The notes under the pieces were generated by a model, which saw only the letters and a list, made by a program, of their open reading frames with translations, was not told the origin of the DNA and ran no database searches. This document shows, in pieces, positions 10,689-22,660 of a stretch of DNA of 64,000 bases. Origin of the DNA: Paragyromitra xinjiangensis. Lineage: Eukaryota; Ascomycota; Pezizomycetes; Pezizales; Discinaceae. The stretch covers positions 310,001-374,000 of the forward strand of contig JBCAMK010000015.1 of the NCBI GenBank assembly GCA_038503065.1, in the 5' to 3' direction. The translations under genes and the position numbers were made by a program. How positions within the stretch are numbered: position 1 is the stretch's first letter; each line of letters starts with the position of its first letter.

Positions 10689-12337
10689 GGGGATGTATGT
10701 TTCGATACAGGTCTGTGAAGGGCCTGGGGCTCCTTAGATCGGAGCTGGGTCACGAGCTAGCGGCCGTGCGCAAAGAGCCTCACGGCGGCAAATTCCAGTT
10801 GACGCTAAGGGTTAGGGTTAAGCATGTCAAGTATAAATTTTAACATCACCCGTTCTCTTCTGCTCGTCACCGCACGCGTGTTACTTGTTAGTCGCTTCTT
10901 TCAATCGATCAAACGAGCGTCAAACCGAGCGGAGAGAAACTTGAATCATCCAGACGTCTGCGAAGACGTGTTTGTGCTATCCTGTATTTCGTGGTTTTCT
11001 CTTCGGGGAACTCTGGCGTTTGTGGGCTGGCTTTTTGGGAGTTTCGCACACTACGCATTTATGTCTTTGATCGGATATGAACTGTCGTTAGCCATTATGA
11101 AAGATGTCTTGATGCATCTACGTTCAAACAATTGATGTCTCATTGAAGTTATGAAGGAGAAGTTGAATAGGATTGAAGTAATTTCTAGGAGGATGATTAT
11201 CGGTCATAGAAATTAAGATGGACAAGGCCTTGGATCTTAGATGGTATTACGATCCTAGAATAGCATCCCTCACCATTGTATTTGCATATTTTCCTATCGT
11301 CAGGCCATTACAAGACACCCCATCGCAAGCCAGTGACTTTTTCTCGTCTATCCGAAGAGCGGTTTGATGTCGGATTGCCCGAAGGTCTATCTTCTTGAAC
11401 TCTTCTGCCTAAGATGACGGCTTTTCCTCCTCGCATACCTTGTTTAACAATAGACCGATAATTTATTCTTAAATAACCAAACGTCTAGACTATCTACTGA
11501 CGTATGCAACCTATGCAGTTATCTAACGTATGTTGAGCCCCTCATGCGAAGAGCTCCTTACCTCCCTACAACTCAGTATCCGAGCCCATAACGAACACCT
11601 CGGCTCTATATTCCACACCATTAAAGTTGACTTCGGTTAGTAGAATACCGCAACATCGGCCATTATGTGGTACATACCATGGGCCTATCGGCTTACAGTT
11701 GGCAAATAAACCCTCGAGTAGATTGTGCTAGTGTTAATAGAACCTCAGTTGAGCAATTTAGACAGTAGCAGGACTATGGATCACGTTCAGCACAGGGGAA
11801 AGGAGGCACCCAGTCTCGCTTTCAATAAGTTTTTGGCTGGATGTTTCGCATGCATCTAGGGGCTTAATATCTAGGGATTGGAATAATTTAATAAATAGTT
11901 CAGTGCCCGGGAGTCACACATAGTCGCCCACAACAGTAGTCATCATCATATACTTGGGTTTCGCTAACATTTCGATAAATGGCATATTCATGTTACAGCT
12001 AGAACTCTCTGCAGCTTTTAGTGCGTGGTCAAGCTCTTCGTCAGTAAGGCTTTGTGGTTTCTCCTGGCAGGCGTTAGTACACGGGGATCTGGGGCGTGAA
12101 TCGTGGTTGATGAGGTTCGCCGAGTGAAAAGAATTTAATTTACATCAATTTATAGACAGCTCCAGAACTCTCAGTAAGGGATGTTGAGTTTTTCAAAAGG
12201 TGCTAGTGTATCCAGCTCTCTATGGCTGATGGGGTTTCTGCGAGTTGAGGTTGCCGATCCGGGCTTTGTCTGGGTTCATTCCCTCCTCGGGTTCATGGAC
12301 TCTCATGAATTCAGAACACCAAAAGAGAAAAAAAGAT
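10689..12337. other. Gap between FRA10AC1 and the tRNA-like gene
   Basis: Only the FRA10AC1 upstream region (10689-10880) has recognisable content: the telobox-like tract at 10806 and one ACGCGT at 10874. A 103-aa reading frame at 10824-11135 lacks any family resemblance or splice support. I see nothing else. Confidence 0.5.
10806..10821. promoter_or_regulatory. Telobox-like tract upstream of FRA10AC1
   Basis: TAAGGGTTAGGGTTAA reads AACCCTAACCC on the gene's strand, about 120-135 bp upstream of the ATG. AACCCTA elements (teloboxes) in ascomycete promoters are bound by Tbf1/Myb-type factors. Regulatory use here is inferred from position only. Confidence 0.4.
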
Positions 12338-12432
12338 GGTTCAGTGAGGATTCGAACCCCAGTCTCTTCACTCTTTCGTTCTTTCACGGTAACACACCGA
12401 AGAGGGCGCCTTGACCACTAGACCACAAAACC
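12338..12432 (-). tRNA. Atypical intron-bearing tRNA gene, best fit Pro(CGG)
   Basis: On the minus strand a 95-nt unit has a box A (TGGTCTAGTGG), a perfect box B (GGTTCGAATCC), an acceptor stem GGTTTTG/CTGAACC with one mismatch, a D stem GTC/GGC and a good T stem TGGGG/CCTCA. A run of seven T follows at 12334-12328, a Pol III terminator. Standard numbering puts CGG in the anticodon, with T33 before it, and the insert contains ACCG, which can pair with CGGT as tRNA introns do. The 3' anticodon stem pairs poorly (CCCTC with GAGTG) and the variable region would be 7 nt. The isotype is therefore uncertain and it may be a tRNA pseudogene. A His(GTG) reading needs an over-long D loop. Confidence 0.55.
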
Positions 12433-13617
12433 ATTGATGGAATTCTATGCAGCTCTTGAAAACAAGTACTAATGGGTACCGGTGAAATTTCCTGCCAAAG
12501 GCTCCAGGTCTTGACTAACATAGAGATATGCGAAAGTACTTTCCAATATCTTGTCGACTAAAGGCTAAGTTTAATCTGCTACTGAATAAGCTATCTGGAA
12601 TCTTGAAATACCTTGTTTATGCTCCGGAGGCTGGGAGCAGTACATAGACTAATAGTAGTCGTATAAAAGGAGGAGTAAGGAGCGGTAGGGTGATTAAAAT
12701 AGCGGAGAGAGGGGAGGGGAGCGGTGTAGAGACTAGTAATGATGTGAAAAGAAAGAAGGAAGGAGCGTTGTAAAGATTAAAAATGATAGGGAAGGTAGGG
12801 AAGAAGGATCCGGATGCGCGTGCTCAGCTTAAGAAATCACAAGCTATATCCCTGGAGTAGTAAGTTAAAATAAATACTAAAGGAAGTAGGAAAAAACGCA
12901 TAAACCCAGATTTTCTAGGCAGTGATAAGGTATTGCATGTCACCAATACACAAAATATCACTCGTTGCATGACTAAGCGATCATAATTGATACCTCCGAA
13001 AGCCTACCAAGAAAGATCTGTATGGGTAATGGGGGTAACTATATCTAGGTATATCAAGAATCTTATACCTATATCTCTAGCAGGTTCTACTAGGCCAGCT
13101 TCCGGGGGGCGATAACCGTAGGGAGTAATAGGCTTCTGGACACAAGCATTCGGGGGGCTATACACGGTATATAGATGAAGGTGCGTTTCTAGTCTCAAAG
13201 GTGAAGTAATTAATATGTTCTTGCCTCCCAGAATGCCTGTTATTTAATAGGCTCTTACACTAGAATCCTTCTAGCCCTACGAAACACCCAAAATAAGGGA
13301 TACCCAGAAGTTCCTTACGGAACAAAGATTAGCTCACTAATCACCGACAGCCCAATCTGTCTCGAGCAATCACAAATAACTTGCAGGGCAGCAAATGGCT
13401 TCCAAAACCCATGAGGAAAACAGGTCCTTTCCATTGTAGCTAAAAAGCCTTGCCTAAACGCTCAAGAACGACGCTACTCTTCTAACTCCCAACAAATATC
13501 CACCTAACCATAAACACCCTCCACCCTCGCTCGCAAGAACAGCAAAAAAAGCAATAAGCCACCCTAATCCTACTGTCCACTCCCGCTAACCGCTACAGAC
13601 CAGTAACCATCACCTTT
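12433..13617. other. Gap between the tRNA-like gene and AIP1
   Basis: About 1.2 kb of AT-leaning sequence with a purine-rich stretch at 12650-12800. No splice-consistent or family-like reading frame is visible. Confidence 0.45.
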
Positions 13618-15634
13618 TTAACCAACCAGCGTGACTGACCACCTCTTAACACAGCCATCCGCCCCCGCAGTAACAATCACACCCGCGCTTTCCCATCCCA
13701 CTGCATTCACACCACCCATATGCGCATTGGCTGCTTTCAGGTTCTTCCCCGGATTCGCCACGCTATACACAAACACATTCGTGTCTAGACTCCCGGTGAC
13801 CACATGGGTTCCCTCGGCATTCCAGACGATACTATCCACTCTTGCTGTATGGAATGCCCATCTTGTTGTCTTGACCTTATACTCCCCACCCGCGACCTCA
13901 TATAGCGTGATCTTGCCTGAAGAGTCACCAGCCGCAAGATACTCCCCGTGTGGGGAGTATGACAACGCTGTGATGGCAGAGCGAGTGATGATTTTCTTAG
14001 ACTCAGAAATAGAGGAACCGGAGAATGTATAGATACGGATGGTACTGTCGGAGGTGCCGACAGCGATTTGGTCTGTGGATGAAGCGGAGGTAGAGGCAGA
14101 AGTGATCTTAGGTGTAAGAGTTGCAAGAGGTTCGAAAGATTTGTCATAAGCTGTGATGGAGCCTTCTGTTACAACAACTGTGGATCCAGAGGTACCGAGT
14201 TCAGAGATGCCCTTGGGCTGACCGGAAGTAGCTTTGGGGGTGCCAACAAAGGTACCAGAATTGATGTCAATCTGTCTGGCTTGATCATCCCATGCTACAC
14301 TCACTACGGAGCTGGCAGAGGTTTCCGCGAACCCAGAAACATTACCCTCATGACCTTTGCCGTCTAAGATTTCCGCTGAGCCAGTGGCTGAGTCCCATCT
14401 GCAGATTCGCCCATCGTAACTTCCCGTGAAGAGCGTCTTTGTCTCCCCAGCAACCTTCAGCGCGGTAATCGCCTTTTGATGCCCAGTCACCACCCTCTTT
14501 GGTTTCTCACTTCCTGGTTCAAGATAACTCAAATCACCGGATAATGACAACGAGATAATCGTATCGTCTGCTCTCGGCGTCCATACAACACCAACCTGGT
14601 GATCTCCTGAATTCAATACTCCCTCTGATCCAAATCGCCATGTGTGTGTGTTACTCTGTTGCTCAACATCCCACAGCTTCACCGTTTGATCTGCACTCGC
14701 CGTCACGAACCGTTTTGAATCCTTACTCCAGCTCACCGAGTAAATCCCGCCTTTATGTCCTGCACCGCCATAGGCGATCTCGCTCCGCAATTCCCCGCTC
14801 TTGCCATCGTAAAGGAAGATTTTGCGATCTGTGCCGACAGAAACAAAGTGCTCGCCGTCAGGGGAAAAAGCTACGCCTTGGACAAAGTTGGAGTGATTCC
14901 CAGTGAGTGAGTGAGCGAACTTGAAGGGTGTGCCGTGGTAGAAGACAAGAGTTCGGTCGTCAGATGCAGTTACAGCACGGTAGGGGCGTGAAGAGCGGAT
15001 GGAGACACTGTTGATTACTGAAGAGTGACCGAGGATTTCGCCAACAGAGTTGCCAGTATCGTAGGTTATGCAATGGCCAAAACTGTTGCATATCTAGTTA
15101 GGGGCTGAGAAGCAAGGGAGGTAGTAGAAGGAAATATATGAAGTATTCTACCGTTCTTTACCGTCCCCAACTGCGATAATCCTCTTGCTCTCGCCATCCC
15201 ATGCAATATCCTTAATCGGTCCAGAAATGATACCGAATTCACCCTTCGTGATCATGTCTTCGCCAACGCAATCCCAGACTCTCACCATCCCCGCGGAATC
15301 TCCAGAGGCAACATAGTACCCGCTTGGAGCAAAACGAGCAACGTTTACAGTTGCAGTGTGGGAAGTATATTGGGTACTAATGGAAGGATCGTCGATTGAG
15401 CGAAGGAAAACGGATTTCCCAGACTAAGGATAGGTTAATAAAACGCTGATAGTAGTAGTGGGGGTAGGGAAGGTACAGCATAAGCTAGACGTTCGCCTTT
15501 AGAGTCAACAGAGAGATGCGTAGGTGAGGAAAGGGTCGTGGAGGGCTGGGCCGCGTAGATTGACTCTAGATTGAGCAGTTAGCTTGAGCATCACAGGGTG
15601 CCTTACGAACCAGCTTACTTCTGGCGATTGACAT
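13618..15634 (-). CDS. AIP1: Actin-interacting protein 1 (WD40, WDR1 family)
   Basis: Four exons (15634-15607, 15565-15477, 15423-15152, 15082-13618) join in phases 1, 0 and 2 to give 617 aa, the usual Aip1 length. Aip1 works with cofilin to disassemble actin filaments in cortical patches. The Aip1-specific N-terminus is present (QPSTTLSSPTHLSVDSKGER, SIDDPS, HTATVNVARF). WD repeats follow through both seven-bladed propellers, including SASADQTVKLWD-type blades such as FVTASADQTVKLWD, LFTGSYDGRICRW and VVTGSLDTNVFVY. The last blade ends VTAGADGCVKRWSV just before the stop, so the C-terminus is complete. The first exon is only 28 nt. No truncation is visible. Confidence 0.92.
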
Positions 15635-18428
15635 TGCGAGGATGGAACAGCTACTATAGGTGTTAGGTGGATATAGAAGGGATTGAGGATGCTGAGAAAA
15701 ACTATGAGGTTATTGTTGAAGCTGCGAATATCTCGCTATACTCTCACTCGTGCCTTGGGAGCTGACGAAGCCCCGCCATGTGGTAGCGGGGCCTAGTCTA
15801 GTTTTCAATCAGACTGATGGAGCGGAAACATCCGCTCAGGAACGCCAAACTTCTTCAACCACAAACAACTGCGTCCAACACCGAAAAATTCACCCCATCA
15901 TTAGAATTCTACAAGAAATATTCATACCAAGCTAAGTATTCAAGTCGGTTTAGATATGGAACTTGTCACACATTCTATTTCAAATCAATCACCTACTAGT
16001 AGAGCTTCAACTGATTGATGAACGGCAAGTAAGTTTATCACCATCCGTTTCTAGAACCTCTCGCTGCTTTTTCATCTAACCCTCAGAGCTTGGTAATAAC
16101 AAATTCATTAGAACTTCAGAGTGCTGGTATTACCTATTTACAGCAGGACACACTGGGCTACACGGGTCTGGTTCATTTTGGGCCAAGAACACTGAAATCC
16201 GGAAATAACAGTCCTCAACTCGTTGAGCCAAAGGCTATTCAAAGGGTGAGTGGAAAGTTTTCGAACTATTTCCACAAGACAGAGGACTCAGACAAGCCAC
16301 ATCACTACAGCGGAACAGGCGAGCGACGAACGATGGGCTGATCGAATCTGTCACCATTCCTTAGTAACTCTTATGTCGTTCCCGCCGAACTTACAGAAGT
16401 AGAAAGCCTATCGTGCGCTAAAGCTGGCTCATTCTAAACTAAAAACTTCACTCAACATCCCTCGAAAACAGGAAACCCTGTGGCTATTTCACGGAACTGG
16501 AAGAGATACATACCATCCCATTCTACAGAGTCGAAGAATACGATATAACTAGCGGAACTTTCTTTGAAAACGCACCATCTATTGCATACACTTGATAGAT
16601 AGTACGGATGCCTGTCAGAAAAAATATGAGTAAGTTTAGCACTATTAATTTCATCAACTATCGTATATCCCTAGTTAAAGCAGAAGCTTATAATTATGAA
16701 GTATCAACCGGAGTCTGCTACACACAAATTGCCATCAGAGAGCCGCATTTATACATCTATATACAGGCGTGAACCTAAAAGTCATTCAAGATTGAGAAAG
16801 CAACACGCGTTGAGATTTCATCCTAGACGACAGGATATTGAAGTGATTGTCTCACCCCATGCAAGTTATAGTAGCCGGGGCAATATTTTAACAATGGACA
16901 ACGGTAAGTAGGCCGCGACATATTTCAGTGCCACTTGATTATTGATAAGCTCACAGTGGGATGAGTCTTAGAGAGGTACCCTACTAGGGTGGGAACCAAA
17001 GCTGTCATTGGCCGGGAATCTAAAACAAAATCATTCCTAACCGACTAGCCTTGTCCTAAACCCTACCGTCAGGGACAAAAACACTTCGAGCCCTTTCTCA
17101 TTTGGAGTAGAGCTGAGAACGAGAGTTGGGAAAAGAAGCCAACCAGCATTGCTCTCTGGATCGCCGAGTGCTCATTCTGCTTCAATACACAGACCCATAT
17201 ACTGGAAGCGGGCCTATCACCATCTCACGCTTTCACTGCATATAACATCCGGTTGGAAACTGATAACAGCAGTCAAGTTTCATCGTATGATGAACTCATC
17301 CTAAATAGCGAACTTTTTCTAAGGATTTCCTGAGAAATTTTCCTACCATCTCAAACCCGTACAACACTGCAGAATTTTTATGAGGCCAAAGCCTTACAGC
17401 CCAGAACCCAAGACGTTTACATATTCTTAATCTACCCTAAAATATGCATAAATTATGCTTAAGGAAACACTATCGGAAGAGTATTTGCGGAGCCTGACGT
17501 TCTTGCTATTGAAAGCTGATGTCTCTCGAACGGGGGATGCTTCAAAATCCCGCTATACAATCACACTCTAATAAATTTATCTAAGCATATTAGCCCGAGC
17601 CGAGCCAACGAGGATATCACAATAGACTAAAAATTACTATCGAAGAAAAGGTGTCATGTTTTACAACAAGGCCAGGCTAGTCGTATAGTAGAACTTCAAC
17701 CACCTAGATTAATGTTTTGAATAATGATTAAAATTTGATTAGGCCAATCAACTGCTATTTCAAAAGGGTCATCCAAAGACTACCATTAGAATAGATTAAA
17801 ACCTTTGTCTAATAAGAAATGAGCCACCCTAGTGTTAGAGTCTTCGAAACTTATCGTGAAGTAACATAAGTAGAGCTTATGAGTCTAGAGGCTTGTACAT
17901 AGTATGAAATTCATTCTCTCTATACAAGTCTCGAGACCGTAAGACTGGATTTATCTTAACTCTTGAGACTGAAAAATCCAAGGAACAAGAGAAGATAAAA
18001 TCCCTTCGTCTCGTATCGTCTCATACTCACCACTAGTGGGGGTACTAAATTTTAGTTCAAAGCGTGTTCTCATAGCAAGCTTCTTCTTCTATGAGAGACC
18101 ACGCAAAAGAATTTATACGTTATTATATTCGACTACCATACAAAACACCAATGATCGAGCATCTAGTATCTGGTAAAAATGCTTGATTTTGAGGTAGCAG
18201 CCTAGTCTCGGTACTCTTTCCGCTAGCAAGCAATATAATGCACAATGAATGAGGCTAATAGGGAAACCATTATGATAACGAGTGTTGAAAACAGAAGAAA
18301 ACCAAAGATCGATATCTCAGGTTATTATTAATGAACGACGCCCTCAGAGATCCAAACTACCCACGCAAGCTGGAACAACAAAAGATGATTGACTCGCTAA
18401 AGAAAGAAAAAGGTATCTACAAACTCCT
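15635..18428. other. 2.8-kb gap without recognisable genes
   Basis: Short open frames here (for example 15750-16000, 16090-16341 and 16696-16911) do not join through good splice sites and resemble no family. The sequence is AT-leaning with no tandem repeat or transposon ends that I can see. Confidence 0.45.
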
Positions 18429-21400
18429 TTAAGTAAACCTCATCGTCTCCTGAAAACTCTCCCAGCCATCCGGCTCGTGTATAACCACGTCGGTCACGGG
18501 CGGCATCGCTTTTATCCCGATTGGATACAGGTTTGGTAGCTCAATGTTTACCTTAGCTGCAAATATATTTTTCGCTTTCTTCGATCTTCGTGGTTTGAAT
18601 GCGGTCTTCGCGGCATCGTGATACAGTGCTCGAGTAGTAACATCGTCTCTCCATGATGCCAATTCCTCGTATCGTTCTCGTTGTTTGAGGAACTGGTGTC
18701 TAGGTGTCTCCATAACCGGCCTCCACGCCTTCCGGTTCTCGGGTCCTTTTGTTAGGTCCACCACCCGAGATTCAGTTGCTAGGCGCATGAGTTCCGCAAG
18801 AACGTCTTGCCCCTCCGTTGCGAGAGATTGTTCGTACTCCTCCACCTCCTTGACGTCAGGTCTCATCAGGAGGGGTTCTAGCAACCATGAATCAGGTGCC
18901 AAAAGGTCGTTCCTCTGGATACGGTTGTTTTCTTCCCTCAAGAATGTGACAGCACCTGTAAGTGCTGCAATCTCCTTCTTGAGAACATCCACCTCTCTTG
19001 CTGTCGCGACAGCCTTCTCCGCCCCAATCCTATCTACTTCTCCAAGCGCCCTTTTGTCATTGGCTGTCTTCTTCCATTTATCAACCTCACTCTCCAAAGT
19101 CTGGATCTCCTCATTGAGGCCCTCGATCGCATCCGAGAAATCTTTTTCCCGGCCGGTACCCTCCGAGACAAGTTTCTCAAGCTGCTCAATACGTTCGCTT
19201 TGTTTGGTGACATTCCGCATACGTGATTCCAGCAGCTCGATCTTAACAGCTGATTCTTCAAGGACTTTATCGCGGAGTTTGATTTGTGTCGCACGCTCCA
19301 GAATATCATCTTTCAATCTCCTAACCTCCTCCTCTGCATCAATCGAGATCGTCTTCGTAGCCTTCAGGTCGTGAGCGCGCACCACCCATGGCGCTGGAGC
19401 CTTCTCGAACTCAGCTGTCATGTCAATATCCGCGGCCGTACTTCCCAACTCGACCAACAGGTTCGTCAGATTTCTCAGCTCCTTGCCAAATGCGCCAAAG
19501 ACATCCGTCTCGACTACCAGCAGCTCCCGCTCTGTTGTCCTAAAAAGCATAATCTGAACCTCACCCCAGCTGACATTCTCTTGCGCGTCATCCGAATAAA
19601 GTAGTTCATAAATATCGTTGCCAACAGCCCTTGCATAATCCGCAAGCTTCTTCGTTACCTCCTCACACGCAGTGAAGTAGCCGAGTTTGTCCTGCGTCAG
19701 CGACAGGGAACGCTGTTGGAAATCATTTAATGACCGAAGAACTTTGCTGACGATAACCTTGGCGGACCGGGAATGAGAAACAACTGCGTCCGTCTTCTTG
19801 GCAAAGTTGGAAGCAATTTCATTAACCTCTTCCTCCTCTGAAGATGGAGGTAGTTTGTTCTGCACCATAATTTTCACCTGTGAGATCGCTGCAGCGGTGC
19901 TTTCCATATAGCTCTGCATCAGCAACACTCTCATGTGCAAATTACTTGCAAAGCCCTCCAGATCATTCTTCAGATGAATCTCTCCAAGGTGGCTCATCAA
20001 CGCCATCGTCCTCTGCAGTTCCGCTACACATTGCTTTTCCTTCAAGTCATCCTTCCTTAGTCCCTCAATCCAACCATTCAGCGCCCGTTCGACGGGGTCA
20101 AGCTCGTAGAGGGCTCCCTGGAACCTCGCAAACTGTGCGCTACTACACCCACTAATACAGTTGACAAACCGGTCACACATAGCAGATACCCATGTGAGTT
20201 TGTCACACATATCGCAAGCAGCCATGAGGGACTCCTCGTAACCTGTCTGCACTTGACCGGCCTGGCCGGTGAGACGCTCCTTGACAAAGGTCTGAAGAAG
20301 ATGAGCTTTGAAGGCAACACGCTTGAAGCGAAGAAGGGCAAGAACAGAGTCGCGTTCCGAGTGATAGGCTTCGGGGAGGAACATTTGTACGATTGAAAGA
20401 TGTTCCATGGCTTCTTCAGCTTCGAGACGGCGGAGTTCAAGGTCAATCGTTTTGTTTTGCGCTTTGGCGGCGGTAATTTGGAGCTTCATATTTATATCCA
20501 TCATGGATCTTGATCGAGCTGTTAATTCCTCGGCTTCTGTCTCGGTGATCTGTTGACTAGCTCTCATATCCTCGAGATCACTATGCCCCTCATAGTCAAT
20601 ATTCTTTCTTTTCCGTACTCATAAACTTCGAGGACAAGACATACCTCTGTAAATTCGTAACCAAGTCCCTGAACCTCGTAATCGTATACTCTGCTTCCTC
20701 GTTACTTGCATCTAATGACTGGATTCTTCTTGCTTGTTCCACAATGACCAAATCCTTGTAATCCACTTCTTCTTGCATCTGTTTCTCCGTTTCCACATGA
20801 TTGATCTCGAGCTCGTCACTAATCTCCTTCAAACTCTCCAAATCCTCGATAGTCGCCTTCAGCTCTTCGATCTGCTCGCTCATACTCAGATTTCGCTCTG
20901 TGAGGTCTTCAAGCATTTCTTCTGCTCCCAACGCGGTTTCAAGCTGTGATCGGAGATCTTCTACGGCGGCTTCGGAGGCGATGAGTTTTTCTTTGGTGGA
21001 TTCCGCCTGTTCTTTGATTGCTGTCAATTCGTTATTGTCTTCTTCAAGCGATTTTATCGTGTCTTTAAGCTCCATTTCTGTCTGAGAAGTCATGTCTCTG
21101 AGTCGTAACAATGCATCCTTGAGGCGCTCATTTTGCTTCTCCATTTGCAGCCAACTAGCGCTCGTTTTCTCTTCTTGAGTCATCTCTCCACTAAGCTCCG
21201 CATTCTCTTCACGTAGGATTTCCACTTCCATTTCGAGCTCCTCGGCGCGGCCTCTAACGACGTCTAGTTCTGCACGTAGGGACTCTGTTTGCTCTTCTGC
21301 CATTTCTCTGTCAAGTGTTGCCATCTCTACCATCATTTCGTTTTCTTGTTTAATGTTTTCCATTTCGTCAACATAGGTTTTCATGTCCTTTAACTGTTTC

Positions 21401-22660
21401 CGAATCTCGTTAAGTTCGGCTTGTTGAGGCTGATACTTCGCTGTTATAGCTTGATGAGCAACTCGTCAAATAGGGTTTTCAAATAGTAGCAATCTCACCT
21501 TGCAGCTTTTGGATGATTATCTCGAATTTATCTCTTTCAGCTTGCACTCTTTCCAGCGCTTTCAGCTTATCCCTATCCTCCTGTCTTTTCTTTTCTAGTA
21601 CTTTGATTGTGCTTTTCAAATCCTCGACCTCCCTCGCCATCGTTGCACTGGTTGCAGCCCCTGCATTTGTTCCAGCAGGGCCAGACTGTCCGGTAGTTGA
21701 AGGTCCCATTGTTGCGGCTCTTGCTGGTGGTTTAGGAGAGCTCGGTGGAAGTGCCAGTGACTCCCGTCTTCCGATTGCCCTAGTTGCAATTGGGGATACT
21801 CTTGGTTCTCGATCGTCGCTTTTTGACCTCCTCATTGCGCCTCCAGCGCTGCTACTACCCTCTGGTGAGCTCCGTTCTGAAGATGTGCTAGTCACACTAT
21901 GCTTCCGTCCTACACCAAGTGCTGACAGACCACCAGGCTTCAAAGAAAGTCTATTACCCCCCATTAATGGCCTGGCCCCTGCGCTGCTGGCATTCGATTG
22001 GACGGATGGTGTTCGTGACATCGCCGCGGAATTGACATTTACTGTAGATGCCCGTCTAACAACCGGTCTTGGATTAGAGCCCGTTGGAGGTGGTCTCTGA
22101 TTGGGCGCCGGCGGAGGTCCCATTGAGCCCGGACGAGGGGTGGTAGTTCCAGAACCTCGTGGTGTAGGTGTAGCTGTGCCTACCCGACCAACAACGGACG
22201 GCGGCCGCGCTAACGGCGTGCCAGTTCGTGGGGAACTGTTACCTGGTGATGGAGATCCAGGTGTCATCTATGTTGACGACGCAAAACCATAGCATTTTAG
22301 CATATTAATCCCTTCAAACTACCCCTCTCCTCGATGGTGGGGCCATACTCTTAAGCTCAAAGGTCTCGGCGCCGCAATCTGTGGGCTCACGGGTGTAGGA
22401 GCAGTAATTGAAGCCCGGTGTAATGCAGGAGCAATAGTAGGTCGTTCTATTAGCCGTGGTATGCTCGGCCTCACGAACATTCCCCGCTGAGGAGGGCAGT
22501 TGAAATATCGTTCCCCTTGCACGGAGCCATCGTTCTTCCCTTGGGGAGTTTCGAGCTCAACACCGATCCAGTCTCCAGGCGCAAAAGAAGTCTGCCCGAC
22601 GAAACGGACAATAGCTGCATAGCCGCCAACTTCGACGTGATCGCCGACAAGGAAGTTCAT
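18429..22660 (-). CDS. DCTN1: Dynactin p150(Glued) large subunit
   Basis: Four exons (22660-22349, 22267-21499, 21440-20645, 20580-18429) give 1,342 aa. Dynactin p150 links dynein to cargo and to microtubules (ro-3 in Neurospora, nudM in Aspergillus, NIP100 in yeast). Residues 1-70 are a CAP-Gly domain with the GKNDG motif (41-45) and RYFNCPPQRGMFV. Residues 85-300 are Pro/Ser/Arg-rich and basic, as expected for the extra microtubule-binding stretch. A long heptad coiled coil follows (about 300-620), then the p150 dynactin domain and a second coiled coil near residues 1020-1200. The frame is open upstream to 22732, but the family start favours MNFLVGDHVEVGG at 22660. All junction phases agree. 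Confidence 0.93.

Noticed and set aside
21513..22292. Plus-strand frames opposite dynactin p150
   Set aside because: Antisense to the Pro/Ser/Arg-rich p150 segment; no splice sites or family likeness.
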